A stretch of 64,000 bases of DNA from Enterobacter sp. EA-1 (GCA_002886105.1 CP025776.1:806001-870000); one strand, 5' to 3'; shown: positions 28,630 to 39,775, counted from the first letter of the stretch. Notes: a model not told the origin generated them from the sequence alone. Numbers and translations are program-made.

Positions 28630-29676
28630 CTATAAAGCGCCCGCGCGTAATTGCTGTATCAGGCGTTCCACTGGGGCCGCCAGACCGACCGACGGCGGTT
28701 GCGCTAAGTTATACCAAAGACCTGCGCCTTCATCCATGCAAGACGAGAACGAGGACACCTCAAATAGGCACAATATCCAGATGGAAATGGCTAAACGTAT
28801 GGCGAAAAGCAATCCGCTGGCTGAGATTATCCGCGGGAATGCTTCTCTGCGCCAGCCAGTCACGCAGTGCCGCTTCGTCGCTGAACTGCGGAAAACAAAA
28901 CAAACCGCCCCACAGACCGCTTGGCGGGCGCTGTTCAAGGTAGACCTCACCTTCGTTCTGCATCAACAGGAAGTAACCGGTGCGTTCAGGAAGCGTCTGT
29001 TTCGGCTTTTTCCCGGGTACTGCGCCCATGAATGGGCGGCATATGCCTCGCAACCGGTTTGCAGCGGGCAGAGCTCGCACTTCGGTTTTGAGCGTGTACA
29101 GACCATTGCGCCGAGATCCATCATCGCCCGGTTGAAACGTTCCACGCCGCTGGCAGGTGTTACACCGGGCACTCAAATCCCAAAGGCGTTTTTCCACGTC
29201 CTTTTGCCCGGCCAGCCCTCCACAGCATAGCAGCGCGCCAGCACGCGTTTTACGTTACCGTCAAGAATAGGAAAGTGCTTGCCCAGCGACAAAGAGAGGA
29301 TCGCGCCCGCCGTTGAGCGGCCGACACCCGGCAGGGCGGCAACTTCATCAAACGTTTCAGGAAAATGCCCGCCATGCTGGTTTGCCACCTGCTGAGCGGC
29401 TTTGTGCAGATTGCGGGCGCGGGCGTAGTAACCCGTGCCGGTCCACAGATGCAGCACTTCATCGAGCGGCGCGTTCGCCAGATCGGTTACCGTGGGGGAA
29501 ACGCGCCATAAAACGCTGGAAATAGGGGAATAACGGTTGCAACCTGTGTTTGTTGCAACATCACTTCCGATAGCCATACTTTGTAAGGCGTTTTTCCAAT
29601 TCTGCCGGGGCAGGGTTTTTCGCCCGTATTTGTCGTACCAGTCCAGAACCCGGGCTGAAAATTGAGACGCTTGCAT
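28630..29676 (-). CDS. mutY: Adenine DNA glycosylase
   Basis: Removes A mispaired with 8-oxoG. Start [20 protein letters not shown] at 29676. Contains [16 protein letters not shown] (corrected), the helix-hairpin-helix [20 protein letters not shown] with downstream catalytic Asp in [13 protein letters not shown], the Fe-S cluster cysteines ([20 protein letters not shown]) and the C-terminal Nudix-like region ([20 protein letters not shown]). About 348 residues. Frame breaks lie near 29550-29620, 29195 and 28765-28840. Confidence 0.95.
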
Positions 29677-29818
29677 GGTCACCAGAATCACGTTATCAGG
29701 GGCCAAGATTGCAGCACAGCGGCAGCAGACTGTAAACCGGAACTTTCCGGTGCTTGCATCGTGCGATGAACTTTGGATAATGCCCGTTTCCTGAACACTC
29801 TCACAAGCAGAAAACTTT

Positions 29819-30533
29819 ATGAATAACGACGTCATTTCACCGGAATTTGATGAAAACGGTCGCCCGCTGCGCCGAATTCGCAGCTTTGTCCGTCGCCGAG
29901 GGCCGCCTGACCAAAGGGCAGCAGCACGCGCTGGAAAACTACTGGCCGGTGATGGGCGTTGAGTTCACTGAGCAGCCGCTGGATTTTACCGCGCTGTTTG
30001 GCCGCACCGCACCGGTGACGCTGGAGATCGGTTTCGGCATGGGCGCTTCGCTGGTCGAAATGGCGAAAATCCGCCCGGAGCAGAATTTCCTCGGTATTGA
30101 AGTGCACTCGCCGTGCGTTGGCGCGTGTCTCTCCTCCGCTCACGAAGAGGGTGTGGAAAACCTGCGGGTGATGTGCCATGACGCGGTAGAAGTGCTGCAC
30201 AAAATGATCCCTGACAATTCTTTAAATATGGTGCAGCTCTTTTCCCTGACCCATGGCATAAAGCGCGCCATAATAAACGCCGCATCGTTCAGGTACCGTT
30301 TGCTGAACTGGTGAAAAGTAAGCTGGGCGGCGTGTTTCATATGGCGACCGATTGGGAAGCCTATGCGCAACATATGCTCGAGGTCATGTCTTCTATTGAT
30401 GGGTATAAAAATCTGTCGGAAACCAGTGATTACGTGCCGCGCCCCGGAGTCGCGCCCGGTGACGAAATTTGAACAGCGTGGCCATCGTCTTGGTCACGGC
30501 GTATGGGACTTAATGTTCGAGAGGGTGAAATAA
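29819..30533 (+). CDS. trmB: tRNA (guanine-N7-)-methyltransferase
   Basis: Makes m7G46 in tRNA using SAM. ATG 29819, [20 protein letters not shown]. Shows [20 protein letters not shown] (SAM motif I), [15 protein letters not shown]-like, [38 protein letters not shown] (corrected) and [20 protein letters not shown]. About 238 residues. Divergent from mutY. Stop overlaps the yggL start (TAATG). Frame breaks lie near 29905, 30240 and 30445. Confidence 0.95.
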
Positions 30534-30869
30534 TGGCAACAAACCGCAGCCGTCGCTTGCGTAAAAAATGCATATCGACGAATTCCGAGAACTGGGTTTC
30601 TCCGTCGCGTGGCGTTTCCCGGAAGGCACCAGTGAAGAGCAAATCGATAAAACCGTCGATGATTTTATTCAGGAAGTGATTGAGCCGAACAAACTGGCGT
30701 TTGACGGCAGCGGTTACCCCGGCACCGGACGGGCTGATTTGCCTGCAAGAAGTGGGCAAGTGCACCGAAGAGCACCGAGGCCATTGTGCGTAAATGGCTT
30801 GAGGACCGCAAACTGGATGAGGTGCGCATCAGCGAACTTTTCGACGTTTGGTGGACTAAGCAAGCATAA
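30533..30869 (+). CDS. yggL: YggL family 50S ribosome-associated protein
   Basis: Small DUF469 protein of about 111 residues, [20 protein letters not shown], then ELGFSVAWRFPEGTSEEQID and CTEEHRGIVRKWLEDRKLDE. It overlaps trmB by one base, as in E. coli. Frame breaks lie near 30565, 30725 and 30775. Confidence 0.92.
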
Positions 30870-30913
30870 GGGCCAGCACTAGCTGGCCCGTTTTGTCTCT
30901 ACAGGAGTTTTTT

Positions 30914-31652
30914 ATGATGCGCAAAACGCTGCTGGCGGCGACTCTGGTCTTTACCGCTTTTGCCGCTCAGGCGGATTATCAATGTAGCGTGACCCCCACG
31001 TGACGATGTGATCCTCAGCCCGCAATCCGTGCAGGTAAAAGGGGAAAACGGCAATCTGGTTATTACGCCGGATGGCAATGTCATGTTCAACGGTAAACAG
31101 CCCGCGCTGAGCGCTGCTCAGCGTGAACAGGCGAAAGATTATCAGGCCGATCTGCGTCATGCTCTGCCGTGGATTGACGAAGGAGCACGCAGCCGCGTGG
31201 AGAAAAGCCGTACGGCGCTGGATAAAATCATCGTTAAAGAAGTTGGCGAGAGCAGCAGCATGCGCAGCCGTCTGACCAAACTGGACGCGCAACTGAAAGA
31301 GCAGATGAATCGCATTATTGAGCACCGTAACGACGGGCTCACGTTTCACTATAAGGCGATTGACGAGGTGCGCGCCAACGGTCAGCAACTGGTGAACCGG
31401 TGCGATGGGCGGCATTTTGCAGGACAGTATTAATGAAATGGGTGCCAAAGCAGTGCTGAAAGGTGGCGGTAATCCGTTACAGGGGTGTGCTGGGTAGCCT
31501 TGGTGGTTTACAGACCGCAATCCAGAATGAGTGGAATAACCCGAGCGGATTTCCAGCAATTTGGTAAAGATGTGTGCCAGCGTGTGGTGTCACTGGAAGA
31601 GAGCCGCAAAGCGTTAACGGCGGGTCTGAGTAACCTTTCCCCTCACTCCTAA
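30914..31652 (+). CDS. yggN: DUF2884 periplasmic protein YggN
   Basis: Secreted protein of unknown function. ATG 30914 (or 30917) after ACAGGAGTT. Sec signal peptide MMRKTLLAATLVFTAFAAQA, then YQCSVTPRDDVILSPQSVQV, VRANGQQLVNRAMGGIL and CQRVVSLEESRKALTAGL. The frame passes through CTGAGTAAC, where E. coli-like proteins end in Lys-stop (CTG AAG TAA expected), and stops 12 bases later inside the repeat array. Either the C-terminus is a few residues longer or an A was lost. Frame breaks lie near 31000, 31400, 31480 and 31540. Confidence 0.9.
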
Positions 31653-31925
31653 CCCTCTCCCCTAAGGGGAGAGGGGACTATCCGGAGCAGGTTTTCTCCC
31701 CAAGGGGAGAGGGAACTGTCTGGGCGGGTTTTCTCCCCAAGGGAGAGGGGACTATCCGGAGTAGGTTTTCTTCCCCGAGGGGAGAGAGGGCTGTCAGGTG
31801 CGGGTTTTCTCCCCCGAGAGGAGAGGGGACTATCCGGAGCGGGTTTTCTGCCCGGGGAGAGGGGCAGCTAGCGCAGTTTTCCCCCTCTCCCTTTCAGGAG
31901 AGGGCCGGGGTGAGGGTAAAAGCAT
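31653..31925. repeat. Tandem palindromic repeat array 2
   Basis: About six units of 37-40 bp, each a CTCCCC-AAGGGGAGAGGG type palindrome followed by a linker such as ACTATCCGGAGCAGGTTTT. The block is opened by TTTCCCCTCACTCCTAACCC at the yggN end and closed by the inverted form GGGCCGGGGTGAGGGTAAAA. Same family as array 1 but with different linkers. Confidence 0.9.
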
Positions 31926-32238
31926 CTGTAATACTTCCAAAATTCTTATCAACACCCCATCCTCATTCCTCGCCAGCTCATTATTCCAGAAACGCAGCAC
32001 CAGCCAGCCCTCAGCTTCCAGCCAGCGTGTTCTGCGGCTATCGTAACCACGTTGTTCGTCATGTTGTCCACCATCCAGTTCAATGACCAGACGCGAAATC
32101 CACGATCCATGGGCCAATCGGATGCTGGCGACGGAACTTATAACAGGCAAAACGGCGGCTACGTAACTGCCGCCATAGTTGGCGCTCATGTGGCGTTAAT
32201 GCTTTGCGAAGGGCGCGGGCACGTGTGATCTTTTCCAT
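31830..32238 (-). CDS. DUF559 (Vsr-like endonuclease fold) protein with repeat-derived C-terminus
   Basis: ATG 32238. Corrected N-terminus [20 protein letters not shown], then [28 protein letters not shown] and [20 protein letters not shown], then [20 protein letters not shown]. This is the DUF559 domain, related to the very-short-patch-repair/restriction endonuclease fold; ELDGGQH carries the acidic core. Function unproven. The reading frame continues into the palindrome array ([15 protein letters not shown] and onward) to a stop at 31830, so the last 35 or so residues are repeat-derived. The frame breaks near 32085-32110. Confidence 0.8.
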
Positions 32239-32312
32239 CCCGCCATTCTGTCAGCGCTCTCCTTGCGCTAACAGAACGTGATCAGCGTTTTGCGAACCGC
32301 TTTCCAGAGAGA

Positions 32313-33442
32313 TTATTCAGCAAGGAAAAGCTCAAGGAGCGAGTTTAAAAACAACTTACCGTGCTCGGTTATCTGCCAGTGGTCATCGCACTCGGTCAGA
32401 TAATTGAGCGCCAGCGCGCGATCCAACTGGGGACGGATAGTATTTTCGCTTAAGCCCGTATAACGAGAGAACTCGGCGCGCGGTGCGGGCTCAAGCAGGC
32501 GAAAACGGTTCATAAAGAACTCGAACGGTTTGTCCTCTGTTTCCACGTCGTGCTGCTTATCCAGATAATTTCCTGCATATAACCGCGAGGATGACGTGTC
32601 TTCGCGGTTCGCAGAATGCGCCCGTCCGGGAAAGTCACTTTGCCATGCGCGCCGCAACCAATGCCCAGATAGTCGCCAAAACGCCAGTAATTGAGATTGT
32701 GCTGGCACTGATAACCCGGTTTGGCGTAGGCCGAGGTTTCATATTGCTGATACCCGGCAGCAGTGAGGATCTGATGGCCTTGCTCAAAAATATCCCACAG
32801 CGCATCGTCATCCGGCAGGACCGGGCGAGAGCCAAATAGCGTATTGGGCTCGATGGTGAGCTGATACCGGAGAGGTGCGGTGGGTTAAGTGCAATGGCGC
32901 GCAGATCGTCCAGTGCCTCTTCCAGCGACTGATCCGGTAAACCGTGCATTAAGTCGAGGTTAAAGCTGCGCAATCCCAGCCCGCTGGCCGCGCCGCCCGT
33001 TTCGCTTCTTCCGGGCCGTGGATACGCCCGAGGCGCTGGAGTTTGGTTTCGCTAAAGCTTTGTACACCAATGGAGATACGGTTGACCCCGGCGCGCTGGT
33101 AGTCGACAAAGCGATCCGCTTCGACGGTACCCGGGGGTTGGCTTCCATGGTGATTTCCGCATCGGCAGCCAGCGGAAGTCTGGCGCGTACGCCATCCAGC
33201 AGGGTTTGCATTGCCGGGCCGGACAGCAGGCTCGGCGTACCGCCGCCAATAAAAATGGTCTTTATTTCACGCCCCTGCGCCCGTGGGGAACATCGGCATC
33301 CAGATCGCGCAACAGATGCTGCACATAGTCATCGTGCGGGACTTCCCCTTTTAGCGCATGGGAATTGAAATCGCAGTACGGGCATTTCTGCACGCACCGA
33401 GGGAATGTGAATATAAAGGCTCAGAGGCGGCAAATCAGCCAT
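32313..33442 (-). CDS. hemW: Radical SAM heme chaperone HemW
   Basis: Heme-binding radical SAM protein formerly called a coproporphyrinogen oxidase-like protein. ATG 33442, [20 protein letters not shown] with the CxxxCxxC cluster motif (corrected). Further: [73 protein letters not shown] and [20 protein letters not shown]. About 376 residues. Overlaps rdgB by 8 bp. Many frame breaks, including 33265-33290 and 32580-32600. Confidence 0.93.
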
Positions 33443-34025
33443 TACGCAGTGCTTCCAGTAACAGTTTCAACGCCTGCCCGCGGTGGGAAATGGCGCTTTT
33501 TCTTCGCGGGTCAGTTCCGCAGCAGTTTTGCCCTCGGAAGGACAAAGAACACCGGATCGTAGCCAAAGCCGCCGTTACCCGCAGGCTGACGGGCAATGAC
33601 GCCCGGCCAGCACCGTGGCACACCAGCGGGTCGGGTCGTCTGCATGGCGCATATAGACCAGTACACAGTGGAATTGCGCCTGACGTTGAGCATCCGGGAC
33701 ATCCTTCAGGGCTTCGAGCAGCTTTTCCGAGGTTTTGCTGATCGCTGGCGTCAACGCCGGAATAGCGCGCGGAATAGATGCCCGGCGCACCGCCAAGTGC
33801 GTCAACCGCCAACCCGGAGTCATCGGCAATCGCCGGTAAGCCGGTGAGTTGCGCCGCATGGCGGGCTTTCAGGATCGCGTTTTCAATAAACGTCAGCCCG
33901 GTTTCTTCTGCCGATTCGACGCCCAGCGTGGTTTGCGCCACCACATCAAGGCCGAAATCATTGAGCAGCGAGGCAAGCTCGCGCACTTTACCGGCATTAC
34001 CGGTAGCGAGGACAACTTTCTGCAT
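33435..34025 (-). CDS. rdgB: dITP/XTP pyrophosphatase (RdgB/Ham1)
   Basis: Hydrolyses non-canonical purine nucleoside triphosphates. [20 protein letters not shown] at 34025, [53 protein letters not shown] and the end [17 protein letters not shown]. About 197 residues. Frame breaks lie near 33745, 33600 and 33535. In the row yggS-yggT-yggU-rdgB-hemW, all close-packed on the minus strand. Confidence 0.95.
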   Translation of the reverse strand: MQKVVLATGNAGKVRELASLLNDFGLDVVAQTTLGVESAEETGLTFIENAILKARHAAQLTGLPAIADDSGLAVDALGGAPGIYSARYSGVDASDQQNLGKAARSPEGCPGCSTSGAIPLCTGLYAPCRRPDPLVCHGAGRASLPVSLRVTAALATIRCSLSFRGQNCCGTDPRRKSAISHRGQALKLLLEALRNG

Positions 34026-34033
34026 AGCGGATC

Positions 34034-34318
34034 CTAATTTATCAGCGCCGCGACTTCCGTCGGGATCTGTTGCGGATGAGTGATTTTAATGTGTTTGTGG
34101 CGGCCCAGTTCGCCTTTTTCAATCACGACTGGTTTTTGGCTACGCGGAACTGCTTTGCGAGATACTTAACCAGATGAGCATTGGCTGTCCACTGGCGGGG
34201 CGGTGATGGCGACTTTCAGTTCGTCGCCATGCAACCCGATAATACTGTCCCGGCTGGCTTTCGGCTGAATGTACAGCCGCAAAACCAGCCCGTCTTCGCA
34301 AACGAGCACGGCACTCAT
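34034..34318 (-). CDS. yggU: DUF167 family protein YggU
   Basis: Small conserved protein of unknown function. ATG 34318 overlaps the yggT stop (ATGA); an upstream GTG at 34330 is an alternative start. Sequence [20 protein letters not shown], then [20 protein letters not shown] and a corrected [20 protein letters not shown]-like stretch, ending [12 protein letters not shown]. Frame breaks lie near 34190 and 34140. Confidence 0.9.
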
Positions 34319-34882
34319 AGCGCCATCCACAGCCCCGGCAGCAGGATATTGCCAGTGGATTGCAGCACTTCGGCAACCCCCATATTGATGACATACAGTA
34401 GCAGCACCAGCACCATTGGCGAGAAATCGATCCCGCCCATTGCTGGCAGCAGGTTACGGATTGGGCGCAGCAACGGTTCGGTCAACTGCATTAACGCGTA
34501 TTCCACCGGGCTACGTCCACTGGCTGATCCAGCTCATAATCGCCATCACTAGCAGTACCCAGAAAACCATCTGGCCGACTGTTTTCAGTAAAATCAGCAG
34601 GGCGGAGATCCAGATAATCGGCTGGAAAGTCACCACCATAAACAGCACGATCGCTTTGATAAAGCTAAGAATAAAGGCTATCAACAGCGATGCGCTGTCA
34701 ATCGGCCCAAGCGACGGCAGAATGCGGCGCAGCGGCCCGACAATCGGCTGCGTGGCTTTCACCACGAACTGCGAAAACGGGTTGTAAAAATCGCAGCGTG
34801 CCCACTGCATCCAGACGCGCAACAGCAGAACCATCGTATAGAGTTCAATGACCGTCGAGAGCAGGAAAGTCAACGTCTTCAT
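34315..34882 (-). CDS. yggT: YggT family inner-membrane protein
   Basis: Polytopic membrane protein, about 188 residues, start [20 protein letters not shown] at 34882. Two YGGT units with [20 protein letters not shown] and a second [20 protein letters not shown]. coli YggT has been linked to osmotic-shock tolerance; the exact role is unclear. The frame breaks near 34510. Start lies 19 bp after the yggS stop. Confidence 0.93.
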
Positions 34883-34900
34883 GGCGTTCCTCAGTTTTCC

Positions 34901-35606
34901 TTAATTTTTTGTGTAATCGCGCGCACCAAAAATGGCCGTTCCGATGCGCACCATGGTGCTGCCAGCCGCAATGGCGGCGGCCATATCGTCTGTCATGCCC
35001 AACGACAGTGTATCCACCGTTGGATAGCGGGTTTTCAACGCCTCAAATGCTACCGCCATTTGCTGCGCGACGGCAAACTGTCGCTGATACTCTGCTTCAG
35101 GCGCGGGAATCGCCATCAACCCGCGCAGGCGGATCCCCGGTAATTCCACGACCTGCGCCGCCAGCGCATCCAACTCGCTGAGTGCGATGCCGGATTTGCT
35201 CTGCTCGTCGCTGATGTTGATTTGAATCAGCACGTTCAGCGGTGCAAGCGTTGCCGGGCGCTGCTCGCTTAACCGACTGGCGATACGCAGCCTGTCTACG
35301 GTATGGCACCAGTCAAAATGCTCAGCAACCAGACGACTTTTTGTTGGACTGTAATGGACCGATAAAGTGCCATTGCAGACCTTCAACGCCGGCTTCCTGA
35401 AAATGGCGGATTTTATCCACCCCTTCCTGAACATAGTTTTCGCCAAAGGCGCGTTGCCCGGCGTCAATAGCCTCTGCGACGGCGCTCGCAGGTTTGGTTT
35501 TGCTTTCACGGCAAGTGAACAACTTCCTCTGGAGCACGGCCGCAACTCGTTGCCGCAGCGGAGATTTTGTCCCGGACCTGTGCCGGTTATGTGCGATATC
35601 GTTCAT
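34901..35606 (-). CDS. yggS: PLP homeostasis protein YggS
   Basis: Cytosolic pyridoxal-phosphate-binding protein (alanine-racemase-like barrel without racemase activity). MNDIAHN start at 35606, LLAVSKTKPASAVAEAIDAG with the PLP Lys, QRAFGENYVQEGVDKI, LQWHFIGPLQSNKSRLVAEH, GLMAIPAPEAEYQRQFAVAQ and LSLGMTDDMAAAIAAGSTMV. About 234 residues. Frame breaks lie near 35525-35580 and 35335. Divergent from yggR with 18 bp between starts. Confidence 0.93.
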
Positions 35607-35624
35607 GATTCCGAGGGTGGCTAT

Positions 35625-36601
35625 ATGGATATAGAAAAATAGTGGAGCTTAGTGTAAAGCATAATGTCTCGGATCTACACCTGTGCAGTGGGCGTTCTCC
35701 ACGCTGGCGGCAACAAGGGCGGCTGGAGCCCGCGCCTTTTCCCTGTCCTGAGATCGCGGCACTCATGAACAGGCATCTTAGCGAAACACTGCAAAGCCAG
35801 TGGCGGGAGCAGGGCAGGTGGATTTTGCGCTCACCACCGCCAGTGGTCTGCGTTTGCGCGCCGGGGCGTTTGCCCGTCATGACGGTATCTCACTGGCGCT
35901 GCGGTTATTACCGCAACGCTGCCCGCAGCTCAGCGAACTTGATGCGCCACAGGCGCTTGCCGGGTTGCTCGCGCAGGAACACGGTTTGATTCTGGTGACC
36001 GGCGCTACCGGTAGCGGTAAATCGACAACGCTTTCGGCAATGGTTAATCACCTTAATCAGCACCGGACGGACATATAGTGACGCTTGAAGATCCGATTGA
36101 GTTTGTGCACACCAGCGAACGTTGCTTAATCCAGCAGCGGGAGGTCGGTCTGCACTGCCCATCATTTGCCAGCGGACTGCGTGCGGCATTGCGTGAGGAT
36201 CCGGATGTGATCCTGCTTGGTGAGTTGCGCGACAGTGAGACGATCCGGCTGGCGTTGACGGCGGCGGAGACCGGGCATCTGGTGCTGGCGACGCTGCATA
36301 CGCGCGGTGCGGCTCAGGCGGTGGAACGGCTGGTGGATGCTTTCCCGGCGCAGGAAAAGACCCTGTGCGCAGCCAGCTTGCCGGAAGTTTACTGGCGGTG
36401 CTGGCGCAAAAACTGGAAGCCGATAAACAAGAAGGGCGGGTCGCGCTGTTTGAACTGCTGGTGAATACCCCGGCATCGGCGAACCTGATCCGCGAAGGCA
36501 AGACGCATCAACTGCCCGGTGTGATGCAAACCGGGCAGCAGGCGGGGATGCTGACATTTGCGCAAAGCCGCCAGCAACGCGAACAGGCGGGGCGGCTTTA
36601 G
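35625..36601 (+). CDS. yggR: PilT-like ATPase YggR
   Basis: Hexameric secretion/pilus-retraction ATPase family. ATG 35625; MDIEKIVELSVKHNVSDLHL after restoring one A in the A-run at 35634-35639. Walker A GLILVTGATGSGKSTTLSAM, Asp box LTLEDPIEFVHTSERCLIQQ, Walker B REDPDVILLGELRDSETIRL, His box GHLVLATLHTRGAAQAVERL. About 326 residues. No pilus genes lie nearby, as in E. coli. Frame breaks lie near 35635, 35815, 36075 and 36365. Its end overlaps the convergent oxidoreductase gene by 4 bp. Confidence 0.93.
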
Positions 36602-38852
36602 CTCACGTTCAGGGAGTAAACCGCCGGGAGCGCACCTGCTGTGGCGAGGATCTCTAACCGGATGCTTGTCACCGTGAGCGGTTCGGCCAGCGGTGTTGGC
36701 ACACGGAGTGGTGATTCGCCTTAACCTCGGCCAGCAACCGATCATCTGCCCACAAGCGATAGTGCGTAATGCAGTGCGGCGTCACGGCATAGGGGTGACC
36801 CATTTGTACTGACTCCATGGCGTTGTCGAAGTCGTTATCCTGCACCAGCGTTAGTAGTTGCAGCGACTGCGGCGTACGCCAGCGCCAGATGATTTCAGGC
36901 ACATTGTCGTCTGCAGCCGGGCTCCGGTGCATTGATTTGCTGTTCCGGACGCAGGCGACCATTCAGAACATTTTGCGCCCCCCAGTGTGCTAACGGCTGA
37001 AGGCTCGCAGGGCGGGCATGATCTGTTGCGGGTGACGGCGCGGTAACCAGAAGTCGAACTCATCGACGCCGTAATCGCCGTCTGCTACACCGGCGAGTAT
37101 GCTTCGCTACGCGGGCATTCAGGCTGTTAAACACCGTCATCATTCCGGTGCCGGTGGGTGTCGGTCAACGCGATCTCCACGCTTTCCCGGGCGTCAAACG
37201 CGAGGAACAGGTACTGGTCGCGATCGCTTTGCCAGTTAAACATTAGCGTGTACTCACCTTCGCCGGGAAAGATGCAGTACACACTCGTCATACTGGTCGT
37301 CCGGTGTGAAATTCCCGGCGCGTTTGCTGCCCAGCAGCGACACCGCCAGTTGCTGCTGGGTAGCGGAACGCAGGCGTAGCGTAATCTCCGGCAACTGTGC
37401 GCCTGCCTGCACCGGTAGCAACAGCGCCATCCGTTCCGCCAACGGCTGCCACTGGCCATTCGGCGCAAGCTCCGTGAGTTGGTACTCACTGCTGGCGCTG
37501 ACCGTTGCACCCTGCGCCGGGTCGCTCAGCCAGTGGCGCGGAATGTAACAGCCATTACGCTGCAACTGCTGCTGTAGCGCGCTGATATGCTCAGGCCGGC
37601 CAGTTCGCGCGGGGTAAGATTACTCGTCTTGCACAGTGCGGCGGCGCACCACTTCGCCCAGCAGACCGCAGGTGCACATTACGCGCGCGCTGCCGAAGGC
37701 CACATGAGAGGCGGAAATCAACCGCCCGGTCAGCAGCAAATTATCCAGTGTGCGGCTGTAGAGGCTACGAAAGGGAATAGTGTAAGTGCCTTTACTGTGG
37801 AACTGGCGGCAGCCGTCATGGGTGCTGTAAACGCCATCCGCCGGGTGCAAATCAATAGACCAGCCGCCATAGGCGACGGCGTCATAGTGATCGCGTTGCT
37901 CAATAATGTCCTGCTGGCAGAGCAGGTGGTCGCCCACAAAGCGGCGGCTTTCCCGCTTGCCGGGGATCGCGCCAACCCACTCAATGGTCATGTTCGCGGC
38001 CTCCGGAAACTGGCCCGAATTTTTAATATGATCCCAGACGCCCCAGACGATTTTCCACAGCTCCCATTTGATCTCTTCGCTTTCATGCACGGTATCGAGA
38101 CGCCCGCCCCATTCCAGCCACCACAGATCGCAGCCGTTAAGCGTTGACGTAAGTCGTTTGTAACGCGGGATGTCGGTAATGTCTTTCAGCGCAAAAGAAG
38201 GGGGGATGAAATTGACCGGACCGGCAGTTTGCTTGGTATAGAAATAAATCGAGTGCCCCAGTTTATGACCGAAGTTATCGCCCGGCGCCATCTTTTCATT
38301 CAGCTCTTCCGCCTCTTCTGCGCCTTCCCGATATTCCGCCCCGGCGAGAAAAACCCAGCACACCATCGCCTGTGGCATCGCAAAACTGGTCTGCACTGAC
38401 GATATAAAACGTTTCGTTAATCGGGTTAAAGGCGCAGACCTGCGTTATGCGCTGCTGCTCTTTCTCCACCTCATAGACGGCTGTGTTCAGCAAGAGCGTG
38501 AGACCCGGCTGCGTTTTTGCCGAGTCCAGCAGCACCAGATCGAACATCACCGGGTTACCCTCTTTGTTACGCCAGAGGTTCTCCTCCATGATCTCGCCCA
38601 TAATGCCGCCTTCGCGCGCCCAGCGGTTATTATTCCCCATATGCGACGTCGCGCCATTGGCCCACAGGCGCACCTCGCTGGAGGCGTTGCCGCCCAGCAC
38701 CGGTCGGTCTGGATCAGCACAACCTGCAAGCCGTCACGCGCGGCGGCGAGGGCCGCGCACAGCCCTGCCAGCCCGCCGCCTGCGACCAGCAGGTCGGCAT
38801 GCAGGTATTGTGTCGGAAAGCTTCTGGCGGCGGATTGGGGAAAGATTTTCAT
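36598..38852 (-). CDS. FAD-dependent oxidoreductase (FAD_oxidored family), about 750 residues
   Basis: ATG 38852 after AAGGATACAAGG. The N-terminus has an FAD-binding Rossmann motif, LLVAGGGLAGLCAALAAARD, then VLGGNASSEVRLWANGATSH and GDGVLGFLAGAEYREGAEE, then IEWVGAIPGKRESRRFVGDH and a Y-SIDLHPADGVYSTHDGCRQ segment, with LYSRTLDNLLLTGRLISASH as the second FAD contact. After about residue 430 comes a C-terminal part of beta-rich appearance (YQLTELAPNGQWQPLAERMA), probably a carbohydrate-binding-like module. Proteins of this type occur near glycan or polyol catabolic genes, but no substrate can be named. It is paired divergently with an IclR regulator and inserted between yggR and ruvX. Frame breaks at eight or more places. 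Confidence 0.75.
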
Positions 38853-38919
38853 AACCTTGTATCCTTCTTTACTGACGGTAAAATCGACTCTTTGAGCAAC
38901 CTGAGAAGCGAACCCTGCT

Positions 38920-39612
38920 ATGTCTTCACAACCGAACCAAAGCCTGATTGACGGTATTCGCTGCCTGCAGTACTCCGGTGTCCAGCGGCCGTGCTATTGG
39001 CTGTCGCGAGCTGGCGCGCCTGATGGGGGATCAACACCACCCGCGTAAACCGGTTATTGATGACCATGGCCTCTATCGGCCTGACCATGCAGGATGCTCA
39101 ACGACGCTATTTACCCGGCCCCGGTATTCACGCACTGGCCGCCCGGTGCCATTCGCGGTCGGCACTGTTCTCCCATGCACTCCCCTTGCTGGAACGCTAC
39201 GCCCCGAAAGATATCGTGGTCGCGATGGCCGTGCTGTGGGAGGACCAGTGATTTATATCTATCACTCCGAACCCGGCAGCCAGATTAGTCAGGCGTTGGC
39301 CGGTTTCCATATGCTCCCTGCACCGGCAATCCGTGATTGGCATGTCTCTGCTGGCGGCGGAAAGCGATGACGATCTGCGAAAACGCTTTACCGATGAGCA
39401 ATGGCGGCAGCTTGGCCCGCACGTTGCCCAGCAGCGCGAGCAGGCATGTCGTCTGGCGCCATGACGACGGCGAAATTTCGATGGCGCAGCCTCTCGGCGC
39501 TCACTCTGCTGCACTGGCGTTCGCCGGAATGTGGCAGGTGAACGAAACGGTGGTGGAAACGCGCCTGCAGGAACTTCACACGCTGGTGAATCGTCTGACG
39601 GAAAAGCCCTGA
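38920..39612 (+). CDS. IclR-family transcriptional regulator
   Basis: ATG 38920. Corrected N-terminal winged helix: QSLIDGIRCLQYLSSSGRAI, then GCRELARLMGINTTRVNRLL. The effector domain has RRYLPGPGIHALAAQ, LPLLERYAPKDIVVAMGVLW, VIYIYHSEPGSQISQALAGF and RSVIGMSLLAAESDDDLRKR. About 230 residues, slightly short for the family (240-260). It is divergent from the FAD oxidoreductase with 67 bp between starts, so it probably represses or activates that gene. Frame breaks lie near 38975, 39035, 39150 and 39345-39455. Confidence 0.8.
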
Positions 39613-39775
39613 ACGCCACTCACATAGCCTGATATGTTTCTTTTATAGAAACACTGCGAGAAATGCAAAAGCACGGGCTGAATTTGTGAGCACGATCGGC
39701 AGAAAGCCGCGCATGATGCGCGGCTTGATGAGGCTGTAAAGACGTTATATACGGCGGAGTCCGTCCCTGACGGGA

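Noticed and set aside
31653-31925. CRISPR array at the second repeat block
   Set aside because: Linkers recur (ACTATCCGGAGC...), units vary in length, and an inverted closing element is present. No cas genes.
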